From Ignelater luminosus (Eukaryota; Arthropoda; Insecta; Coleoptera; Elateridae): a DNA stretch of 64,000 nucleotides. The stretch is taken from positions 1 through 64,000 of the forward strand of contig VTPC01000970.1 in NCBI GenBank assembly GCA_011009095.1, given 5' to 3'. This document shows positions 24,301-36,300 of the stretch, in pieces. The translations under genes were made by a program, and so were the position numbers. The first letter of the stretch is position 1, and each line of letters opens with the position of its first letter. Below the pieces are notes generated by a model. That model was not told where the DNA came from. It saw nothing but the letters and a program-made list of their open reading frames with translations, and did not search any database.

Positions 24301-27300
24301 TTTTGCTACTGGTGCGAAGACTTGATCATAATAAGTGCCAAACTTCTGTAAAAACTCTTGTGCTACTAGTGTTGCTTTGAATCGATTAACTTTCCCATCA
24401 GCATTGGTTTTTACTTTATACACTCATTTGCATCCAATAGCCGTTCGGTCTTCTGGTAATTCACATAATTCCCAAGTTTTGTTTTTCTTTAATGATAACG
24501 TTTCATCTTCCATTGCCTGTATCCACTCTGTTTGGTTTTTACTTGATAATGCTTCTGATAAGCTGTTTGGTTCTACAATTCTATTTCCAATCAGATTTAT
24601 CTCTTCACTATAAAGACTTGCAGGTATACCCTTAGTAATTCTTGCTGAAATCCTTCTTGCTGGTACTATAGACTCTTCTTCTGGACTCAACGACTCATCA
24701 ACTTTTTCGTCCCCAGAACTAGCATTTGAATCAGAATTCTCTTCGTGGCTATTTGTTCGACTTATTAACGAATCACTCAAATTTATTTCAACTTCATTCG
24801 ATGAGTTTAGATTTTCACTTTCAGTTGACCTTTCTTTAGATGATTTTAAATCAGAATTTTTTTCTTACTGTTTATTTCTTGATAGTCAATAAAACTAATA
24901 ATAATAAATATCACGGCTGATCACTGATTTGTTTTGAACTAGATCATAACATTGATATGCTTTAGAATTCTGGTCATAACCAACAAAAATCATTTAAATA
25001 GCTGTATTGTCCACCTTTCGTCGTTTCTGTGATGGAACATGAACAAAGCATTGTAAGCCAAAAATTCTTAAATATCTTGCATTAACCTTTTTATTATGCC
25101 ACAGTTCATATGGTGTCGCTTCAATGGCTCTGCTTTATGCGGCAAATCTGCATCTAAAAACATACACTTTGCCATCTCAAGTAATGTGCGGTTTTTTCTT
25201 TCCACTGCACCATTCTGTTCAGATGTATATGGTGCTGTGTACTGCATTTGGATACCTTCACCTCGACTTCTGATTTTTCTTTGAGTAAATATGTAACGGT
25301 ATATCCAGAAATATCATTAATAAATGTTAGTACATAATGCTTACGGCTTAGTGACATTGGCTGCATAGGCCCACAAACATCTGTATGAATTAAATCAAGA
25401 ATTTCTATTGACTTATTTGATGATTGTTTTGGAAATGGTAATCTAGTAGTTTTTGCTTGAAGACAAACCTCACACTGTACTTTCTTTCCACAGTCAACAA
25501 TTTTCATGTTATCAACTAATCCTTTTACATACATCGATTTAATTGCTTTTGGATCTCGATGGCCAAAAATTCGATGCCAATAATGAATGCAATTTGATTT
25601 ATGTCCATTTATTGCACAAACTTTATTTCGTTGACGTAATTTATACAAATTGCCACTTGAATCGGAACTGCTATTTGCTTATCTCCACATTTTACTTCAC
25701 AAATACTTTTTGAAAAATTTACCTCGAAACCTTTTTTAATTAGCTTTTTAACAGATAGTATATTTCCTTCAATTTGTGGGACGTATAAAACATCTGTTAC
25801 TGTAGCTGATGATATGTCACCACTTTCATTAATAAATTCAACTTTGCAACTGCCTTTGCCTTTAACAGATAGTTGTTCACCATTAGCTACATTTTTACTG
25901 CTGTCTGTATATTCGAATGAAATAAAATATCTTTTAACGCTTGCAACATGACATGTTGCTTCTGAATTAATGATCCAACTATCAAAAGTCTTTGGTAAAA
26001 TCATAAATAAGAATTCACTAGTTTGATCAACTTTATTTACTTTATTGCTTACTGCATTTGTTACTTTATCTTTTTTTCCACGCCTTATATTTTCTAAAAT
26101 CCTGTTTCACATGGTTACTTTTATTACAGAAAAAACACGTTTTCTTTTGTGTTGTTTTTAATACTGTGCCAATGTTAACACTGTTGCTGTTATCGGCTAA
26201 ATAGGAAATCAAAATAAGAAAAAATACACAAGTTCATCAACTTCTTTTGAATATTAAAAAAAGAATATGACACACACAATTAATTAATTTTTTTTGTTAT
26301 TTGCAGTGTTTCTACAGTGACAATATACTATATGAACACAGTGTTGTATTGTACGATTGCAATCTCCAACAGTTTTGTCTGTTACAAGTATCAGAATATA
26401 AACTGATTTTCGTAATTTCTTCTGAAAGAGTTTGAATACACCTGAGCAATGCTGTTCCAATTTCGGAGCTGCCTCATTGGCCATTAATCTCCGTCCATGC
26501 ATAACAGATTGTGTTATTTGGAAGTGCCGCTTCATAAACAGTACAGCTGTAAGCACACAACCTTAGTAAGCAATACATCTGAGACCCATCTGAGGGTGAT
26601 ATTTACAGTATACTTTGTAAATCAAAGAAAGCACTCAGAAAAATTTTTTCTTCGGTTGCCCGAAGTTTATCAGACCTTTTGGCTGCGGCTGGTTCGTCCC
26701 TTCTTCGTAGATGTTGCTTGAAATCTTCTTCAGCAACAATGTTGTCTTTTTACTAGGTGCAAATTTCGCGTTGGTCTTTCTTGGGATTGAAAAATGACAT
26801 ATTGTTCTACGATAAGTGACTTTAGAAACATGAGCATCGCCTCGACGTTTGCACTGTTATACATAAAGCCCGAACATTTTGCTAATGGACAAATTTGAGT
26901 TCAAATATAATTTTTTGGAACTTTCCCAACAGCGAGTCTATAGTCGGAAAGCTTTTAATGTGATTCTTAACTTACTGTATAATTACATCTGGCGTTTTAT
27001 TGTATGGAGTTTTGTCATCCAGATCAAACACTCCATTTTCGTTTTTGCCTTTTAAAGCATTATCCACTGGACCATGGCTAACAGACAGAGTTTCCAAGAA
27101 GAAGTTTTTGCACACTTGAATGACTTCTGCACCTTTTTTGAAATTGTATTTGGGGCTAGATTCTTTTCTACTACCTGTGCCGCTACAAACCCTGTAAACT
27201 TTAGGTAAATAGCTTGAAACACATAATAAAATAAAATATTTTTGGGGTACATAATTGAGTTTCCAATAATTTAAACAAATAGACCTTTTGTCTTCTTTCG

Positions 27301-30300
27301 TAAATTTTGACGTGCTCAGAAACTTGCAATTTTCACAATTTATAACTTTTGAACCTTCGGCTGGTTTTATTTTGTTTTTACTGCTGTATGGCAAACACAA
27401 ACTTCTTTTGTTCTTGGTTACGCTTTTCTTCCATTTTTTGGTTCTGATCTTCTTCAGCGTGTTCTTTTCCTTGCTAACGGCTCATCGTCTGAATTTTCGT
27501 CGTTTCTCAGAACATATCCATCGCTGCTCTCCAAATCTAATTTACTAGCAGCTTCAGGTTTATTGAGCCCCTCATTATTATCTTTTTGGGGACCACTCGT
27601 TGAAGGTATCACGTGTTATTTGTACTCGTAATGATGTTTTCTGAAGATTGAAACTCTATATCTGTTGCACCTAAAACACAACATAAAAGTGAATGTACCT
27701 CTTTACGTGAAATAGATATTAGTTAACTATCAACTTCAAATCTGAACGTAGAACCCTACACAAAAGTGAATTGTAGTAATAAAGAAAACGGATCTAATGC
27801 CAATTTCTTACAAACTACAATAATACTTAATACTTTACTTACTTTCCTACTTACTAACTAAACATCTAACAAGCTATCTCGCTGATGACTTATAGCCAAT
27901 GCAATATTATGTTACTACATGATATTGTGGATTAAGCATAGTCAAAACCCCAATTCTACGTGTATGCCGGGAAATATCCGTGCCGCGAAAATCCATGCCG
28001 CGAAAATTCCGTGCCGAAAAAACTTCGTGCCGAGAAAAGTCCATGCCGGGGAAAGGCCGTCGGGAGATGCCCGCAACCCGATACAACCTTCTGACAGTCA
28101 AAAGTGACCAAGTAGACTTGGTCAGCTTCGTATGTAAGCAAAATCGTCTTAGTCATTATGGGTGAGTTTCCTTTGACAGTTGTACTGCAGGTATATGATT
28201 TGGTCAATTTTTCTAGTAGACCTAACCACTTCTCTTGGTGACTTGGTCATATTAGCTGCAAACTAGCACAATTTGACTTCGTCAGTTTTCTCAGAATGCC
28301 CACGATGATTTATTATGTATTTAGTCTGTTTTTGACTAAGATAAGTTAATTCAGAAGTAACAAAACACGATGCAAATATTGCGAAGATCTAACATACAAG
28401 GACGAACTAATCCATTTTTTCTTTTGGGGCCAATCTGGCTTATGCTTGAAATTTTCTATCGAATAATAACAAAAATAACCCATTGTTTGAGAACTCATAC
28501 AATTTATTGCCAATCTTTAGTTTCAGCAAAAAACACTGAATCTAAAAATTCTATGCTGAACAACTCTATATGTGAAACTCAATTTTATGAGGCTTTCAGT
28601 GCCAGATACAAATAGCACGTTGACTAGACTTTACAACAGTTTGAAGGTTTGCAGATTTACACTTTAGCATGCCTTCAACATTTTACCAGCTAACATAGAT
28701 GACTAGAGTGTAATGAAAGTAGAGCAGACAACAAGTTCAATGTATTTTGTATCTGTTATGATCTCATTCTGTTTCTCATTTTATTATACATGAATCAAAT
28801 TTGTAGTCGTTGGTAGACGAAAATAATTCTGAACGTGCTTAGGTTACCTCTTTTGCTAAAATTTTATTGAGGACATCTCCCACCTCGAGGGATGCAAATG
28901 CACCCTATTGCACCTTCTTTGCCGTTAGACTGGTATCGGATTAGAATTTGCAATTTTTTTTGTATCCATTCTTTACAAATTTTTCAAATCACAATTAATC
29001 TTTCGTTTCTTCTCATCTTGTTCTCAAAATTTATAGTCTATGGTCATCTCGTTTTTTCATTACTTCGATTCACTATTATGTGTTCTAGTTTTTGGCCTTT
29101 CAACTAAGTTTATTATAATTGTCAGGTTTACTTTCTCGTTTCATTATTTTTTTTATCTTTTTCTGTCGGGGATTTCTTGTTTCCCTAAAACCAAACATGG
29201 GGAACGGCGTGTGTAAAATTTCTAGATTCTCGAGTTTTTTAAATATTTTACGAATTAGTAAGAATACGGACTGTTAAAGCCTAGCACAAGAAAAGAATGG
29301 TTTGTACAGTAGTCAGTTACTGTTTACAGTTGATTTTGACGTTGGTTAATATTTAGTTACAAATGGTTGCAAATAAAAAAGTAAGGCACTTTGCATCAAG
29401 CTCTGTATTAGTCTTCTTCAAATTATTAAAACTAGTGGGTTTTTAAATTTTGTTAATAATTTTTGAATGGTAGTTATCATTATTTTAAATCAAAACGGGT
29501 ATAGACATCAGAAATCAATAAAGTTGTCCTTAGGTTATCTTCGCTGATGATTACTAGTTTCTAATAATTTTCAGGTGAAATATTGCCACTTTAGTATTCA
29601 ATAACAAAAATGGAATTGTTACTAAATTTGTAGAATATTTAGAGAACTCTTGGTTCTACCTCAAAATTCTAAACAAGCTTTCCCTATGTTTCGTGTTTCA
29701 CTTTCTTGGAATACAGGATATGCAGTACACTATGCTTTTTCTTTTTCCTGTTGCACTGTTTTTATATGTGTAATTGCTGTTCACGAGTACGTATTAAGAA
29801 GTCTTTAATTTCTCGACTGTTTTGATTGCCTCCATTTTCTTATTCCAGTTCTTAACTTCAATGCAATTGATCTCACTTCGTTATTATTTTGATTTCCTAA
29901 CCCTCTATGGTATGCACGTCTTCTATAATATTGATTTGAATTCCTACATTTTTTGAAAATATTCGTGCTCTTTCTTTCTTCGGCTATAATTGGCTTTCAT
30001 TATTTGTTTATCTTGTTCTTCACCTAGCACTAGCTCTTGGCGATTTAAGTAGACTTAGAATTCGTGCAAGGTCTTATCATTTGATACAGGTTTTCTCACT
30101 TCGCTTTATTTTACAACCATGAAGAGACAAACTATTTTCCTTCTTGATTTCTAAAATTACATTCTATGTATGGTAGTGTTTACTATTTATTCTACAGGAT
30201 TCTTAAGAGCCCAGTAACGATTTAGAAACTTTGAAGAAAGTTTGTTGAACTACTTGCAAAAAATAAAATACGAACAGTAATTATCCTGTCTGAGTATCTT

Positions 30301-33300
30301 TTTTGTAGAATAAAAAGAAATTCGAAACAAAAACAGAAAAGACTCTTATTAAAAAATAGCAAACAAACGATTAATAAAATTTCAAATATAGCTTTAGAAA
30401 CGTATTTTGTGTAAGTAAGAAAAGAAACAACCTTTAATTACAATTTTTGTTTTAGGGACCATTAGTACTATTAGTAATTTTATCTGTGATTTCCCGTGGT
30501 TTGGCTCAAAGAGACTACGGAATTCGATCAACTACCAAACGTATTCAACAAACCACAACTCAGTCACAAAACAATGATGAAGAACGAAGGTATGATGATG
30601 GTCAATATCATCCTAACAGTGATGACGGCCAATACCACCCTAGCGGTGATGATGGTCAGTATCATCCAATGAATGAAGGAAAATACATACCTGATAACTC
30701 TGGAGCATATGATAGAGGAGATGAAGGCAGATACTATCCTATGAATGAAGGTCAATATATGCATGATGAAAGTGGACAATATTATTCTTCTGGTGAAGAT
30801 GAATATGAAGGTACGGACGAAGGAAGAAATCAATATCAACAGCAGTATAACAGTGGAAGTATAAAATATACCCATGATGGAGGGGGCGTATTGAATTCTT
30901 ATAATAGGAGAATTGCAACAGGTAAATTACTTATCACTTTATACAATCTAATGCAAGAAAGATTTTACTTTCCTAGGAACATCAGGTTTTAAGTCTGCAA
31001 TAAGTAAAACACCAACATTATCCGTCGGAACTGTAGCAGGTAGACTTGGAATTACCGATGGTGTTAGATCTACTTCTTTTATTGCTAAAGGCAATTTGGG
31101 AAGTAGGCAGTCTCAATCGTCTAGTTTCGGACAAAATCAGCAATCTAGTAGACCATTTACCTCATTTCAAAAGGTTTCTACTGGTCTTGACAGATCAACT
31201 CAAGTAACAGGTTTTGGTGTTTCCAGACCACTACTTGGTTTTACAAGTGCGGATTCTGGCAAACAGCCTACTCAATTCTCAAGTCTTAAAAGCAACGAAC
31301 CCTTTAATAGATTTTCCACAGTTAATAATCAAAACGTAAACGTAGCACAGCAAATATCTACACCTTTTCAACGTGGTAACATACCTGCTTTCGGGACATC
31401 TTCTGGCTCTGTGGCATCAGATAGTAAGCTGTCGAAATCTTCTGCAATTTCTTCATTTGATAAACTTCACCAAATTCCATCTTCTAATGAGAATCTGAGC
31501 CCTAGCAGGGATAGATTATTAGCTAGTACATCAACGGGGCGTTTCAGACAGTCTTCGTCTGCAGTAGGTCCACAACAAGCACCTTCAACAGCTAACAAAT
31601 CAGGAAGGTTAATTTCTTCTTCTAGAGGAAGTACTAAATTCTCGGCTGATGAAACACTTTTAGCTGGATATTATGGTAAAACTGAAAGTGGCAACCTTCA
31701 AGGAATCAGTAACAAGCGGCCATTTGATACACCTAGTATTTCCACATTCACTCAAACTGGCAAATCTACTTTTGGCCAACCATTTGTTAAAAATAACTTT
31801 GAAACCCAAAGGCCTTCTTCTGCAGGAAGCAGATTTAGCAGTAGGCAATTTCAATCAAGGCAGCCTGTATCGGTAACATTAGAAGAACGTAACAAACCTA
31901 GCGCATACTCTATTGCTACAGAAAAATCGAAATTATCAGTAGATAGATTTTCACCGTTTTCCTCTTCATTTAAAGCTAGCGGAGTAAGTAGTTCACTTCC
32001 GACATTAGCAGTAACTGCAAGACCAGGAGCATCAGCTGAAAACGTCTTACAAATCCCCTCAATATCTTCACCTGGAAATATTCCTACATTTTCAGTAAAT
32101 CCTGAGGTTCGTGGCTCACTGGTGTCCTATACCACTGAATCACCAACTGCACGCGTTTCAAAGGTATCCTATAAATCTCAAGGTACCTTTACACAAACTT
32201 CTTTCTCAGGAAAGAAAAGACCTTCCAATCTACCTCAAGTTACAACTGAATCTGCATCACCTAATAATTTTACCGAGTTCTTAAGAACTTATGGAATTGA
32301 TGTGCCTAATAGATTACCATCACTTACATCTTATTCTACTCCACAAACTACGTCTAATAAAGATCGTGGCTCTACAAGATATAGAGATTCATTTGGTCAG
32401 GCTGGATATGATTATAATAAACCGCAGTCTGATTTCCTAAAATTCGAACCTAGAAGAGATTATTCCTCTAGCAGAGTACCTGCAGTTTCCAAATTTGCCA
32501 CACAATCTAATTTCTCACATAAGACAAGTATTAGTAGTCCTTTTACATCCGTATCTAAACCAGAAGTGTCCTCCACACTTCAAAGGACATTTTTAGATCG
32601 AGATCAAAGTGCATTTGGCAAACGACCTCAGTTTGGGACTACATCCAGTGGCCAAAATTTAGCGTCTCTAAAAACTACTGGAGACGGACAATACAAACCA
32701 TCCGATCGAGGGCAATATAGACCTGACAATCTTGGAAAATATAGTTCTTTAGGTGATGGTCAATATAAGCATGATGATGGTGGAAAGTATACGCACATCG
32801 AAGTAGGTCAGTACAAGGTTGATGGTTCGGGAAGATATGATGGGCGAAATGAACATTACTCATCTGAAGATAGAAAATATCAGCAAGTTGACACCGGTTA
32901 TGGAAGAGTTCCATTGGGTTCAGGGCAGTACAAACAAGATGGTTCTGGAAAGTATGTGCATGATGATAAGGCATATCAGTATACTGATACTGGTTATAGA
33001 CATACCTCATCAAGTTCGGGTCAATATAAACCTGACACATTAGATGGCCCAAGTTTGGCATCCTCAAGAGGACAAGATGCATTTGGCAAAGTAGCGGCAT
33101 CCCAGTTTGGTACAGTATCAGGTAGTTTAACACTGCCCTCTTTAAAAAATCAAGGTGCATCTGGCAAAGTGTTTGGTTCTGTGTCGGGTTTACAATCTGC
33201 AACAAACCAAGGTGGATCTGGTAAAGTAGAAGGATTTCCGTTTGGTACTGTGTCGGGTGGACAAGTTGCAGCATCTAGACAAGATCAAGGTACATTTGGT

Positions 33301-36300
33301 AAGGTGACTGGAACATCGTTTAGTGGACAAGCTTTCACATCTCCGAAAGACCAAGGGGCGTTTGGCAAAGTGACGGGATCTTTGTCTGGTACTGTATCAG
33401 GTGGATCCAGTTTTGCATCTTCACAAGTTCAAGGTACCTCTGGCCAAGTAACAGGTTCTCAGTTTGCTACAGCATCAGGTGAAACAGCATTAGCATCTAG
33501 AAAAGATCAAAGTGCATTTGGTAAAGTGTCTGGAACTTCATTCGGTGCTGAATCTTTAAAAGATCAAGGTGCATATGGTAAACTGACAGGAACATCGTTT
33601 GGGGCTGTATCTAGCGCACCAGGTTTGACATCTGGAAAGTATCAAGAAGCGTTTGGCAAGGTGGCAGGATCTTCGTTTGGTACAATATCAGGTGGAACAA
33701 CACTGACATCTACAAAACACCAAGACACATACGGTAAAGTGACTGGAACTTCGTTTGGTGCTGCATCTCAGAAAGATCAAAGTGGATTTGGGAAAGTGGC
33801 GGGAACAGCGTTTGGAGATGTATCTAGTAGACAAACTTTGACATCTCCGAAAGATCAAGGAGCATTTGGGAAAGTGGCGGGAACAGCTTTTGGAGTTGTA
33901 TCTAGTGGACAAACTTTGACATCTCTGAAAGATCGAGGAACATTTGGGAAAGTAGCGGGATCTTCGTTTGGTACTGCAACAGGTGGATCCAGACAAGGTC
34001 AAGGTACATTTGGGCAGATGATAGGTTCTCAGTTTGGTACAGTATCAGGCGGAACAACATTAGCATCTAGAAAAGATCAAAGTGCATATGGTAAAGTGGC
34101 TGGTACATCATTTGATGCTGTATCTGGTGGACCAACTTTGACATCTACAAAAGATCAAGGGACGTTTGGTAAAGTGGCGGGATCTTCGTTAGGTACAGTA
34201 TCGGGTGGAACAACGTTGGCATCTAGAACAGATCAAGGTGCATATGGTAAAGTGACTGGTACATCTTTTGGTGCTGGATCAACTTTAACATCTACAAAAG
34301 ACCAAGGATCGTTTGGCAAAGTGACGGGATCTTCGTTTGGTACAGTATTAGGTGGACCATCGTTGGCATCTAGAAAAGATCAAGATGCATATGCTAAAGT
34401 GACTGGTACATCATTTGGTGCTGTATCTGGAGGACCAACTTTAACATCTTCGAATCAAAGAGCGTTCGGCAAGGTGACGGGATCTTTGTTTGGTACTGGT
34501 TCAACATATTCAGATGGCTCTGGGGGCGGGCAATACAGACATTTAGGTCAAGGGCAATATAGACCTGATAACTTCGGAAGATATAGTTCTTTAGGAGATT
34601 GTCGATACTATCATGATTATATTGGAGAATATCAGCACGTCGATGGAAATCAGTACCAACCTGATGGTTCAGGAAGATATGATGGACATAGCCAGCAGTA
34701 CTCATTTGCAGGTTCAGGCAAATACAAATCTGAAAGCGAACCGATTTTGCCATCTAGAAAAGATCAAGGTGTATTTGGTAGAGTGACTGGAACTTCGTAT
34801 GGTGCTGTATCCGGTGGACCAAGTTTGGCTTCCTCAAAAGATCAAAGTGCATTTGGTAAACTGACTGGAACTTCGTATGGTGTTGTATCTGGAAGACCAA
34901 GTTTGGCTTCTTCAAAGGATCAAGGTGCATTTGGTAAAGTGACTGGAACATCATTTGGTACTGTATCTAGAGGGCCAACTCTAGCTTCTACGAAGGATCA
35001 AGGTGCATTTGGTCAAGTGACTGGAACTTCGTATGGTGTTGTATCTGGAGGACCAAGTCCGGCTTCTTCAACGAATCAAAGTGCATTTGGTAAAGTGGCT
35101 GTAACTTCGTATAGTGCTGTGTCTGGTGGACCAAGTTTGGTTTCCTCAAAAGATCAAAGTGCATTTGGTAAAGTAACTGGAACCTCGTTTGGTGTTGTAT
35201 CTGGAGGACCAAGTCTGGCTTCTACGAAGGATCAAGGTGCATTTGGTAAAGTGACTGGAACCTCGTTTGGTGTTGTATCTGGAAGGCCAAGTTTGACGTC
35301 TTCAAAGCATCAAGGTGCATTTGGTAAAGCGACTGGAACCTCGTTTGGTGTTGTATCTGGAGGGCCAAGTTTGACTTCTTCAAAAGATCAAAGTGCATAT
35401 GGTAAAGTGACTGGAACATCATTTGGCGCTGTATCTGGAGGGCCAAATCTGGCTTTCTCGAAAGATCAAAGTGCGTTTGATAAAGGAACTGGAACCTCGT
35501 TTGGTGTTGTATCTGGAGGATCAAGTCTGGCTTCTTCGAAGGGTCAAGGTGCATTTGGTAAAGTGACTGGTACATCATTTGGTGCTGTATCTGGAGGGCC
35601 AAGTCTGGCTTCTTCAAAAGATCAAGGTGCATTTGGTAAAGTGACTGGAACCTCGTTTGGTGTTGTATCTGGAGGGCCAAGTTTGACCTCTTTAAAAGAT
35701 CAAAGTGCATTTGGTAAAGTGACTGGAACATCATTTGGTGCTGTATCTGGTGGACCAAGTTTGGCTTCCTCAAAAGATCAAGGTGTATTTGGTAAAGCGA
35801 CTGGAACTTCGTTTGGTGTTGTATCTGGAGGGCCAAGTTTGACTTCTTTAAAAGATCAAGGTGCATTTGGTAAAGTGACTGGAACATCATTTGGTGCTGT
35901 ATCTGGAGGGCCAAGTCTGGCTTTCTCAAAAGATCAAGGTGCATTTGGTAAAGTGACTGGAACGTCGTATGGTGCTGTATCTGGTGGACCAAGTTTGGTT
36001 TCCTCAAAAGATCAAGGTGCATTTGGTAAAGTAACTGGCACCTCGTTTGGTGCTGTATCTGGAGGGTCAAGTCTGGCTTCTTCAAAGGATCAAAGTGCAT
36101 CTGGTAAAGTGACTGGAACTTCATATGGTGTTATATCAGGCGGACCAAGTTTGGCTTCCTCAAAAGATCAAAGTGGTTTTGGTAAAGTAAGTGGAACCTC
36201 GTTTGGTGTTGTATCTGGAGGGCCAAGTCAATATAAGCATGACGGTTCGGATAGATATGATGGACAAACTGGACAATATTCATTTGAAGCTAGAAAATAC

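Larger units (their letters stand above)
24000..26150 (-). mobile_element. Degraded Ty1/copia retrotransposon in intron 1
   Basis: Minus-strand fragments keep the Copia order. A zinc knuckle near 26130-26085 reads CFFCNKSNHVKQD, with the last Cys lost. Protease follows (26004-25609), then GAG-pre-integrase/integrase (25648-25154, continuing in other frames to about 24900), linker and RT N-terminus (24780-24424), and RT pieces (24423-24217, 24191-24009). It ends before the YVDD motif, so it is 3'-truncated. No LTRs were seen. It is antisense to the cuticular gene. Confidence 0.9.

Noticed and set aside
27907-28207. Basic ORFs on both strands (MPRKSMPRKFRAEK and FSRHEVFSARNFRG)
   Set aside because: They are translations of the 16-bp minisatellite and have no conserved context.
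27964-28284. CRISPR-like array
   Set aside because: The repeats are contiguous without unique spacers, units are diverged, and the genome is eukaryotic.
35222-36124. 300-residue open frame on the minus strand opposite the repeat array (LYQMHLDLLRKPNL-type repeats)
   Set aside because: It exists only because the 78-bp sense repeat is a multiple of three and has no stop in this frame. It mirrors the sense repeat unit by unit and lacks any signal, domain or promoter. The same holds for 32675-33274 and the other antisense frames at 33688-35212.
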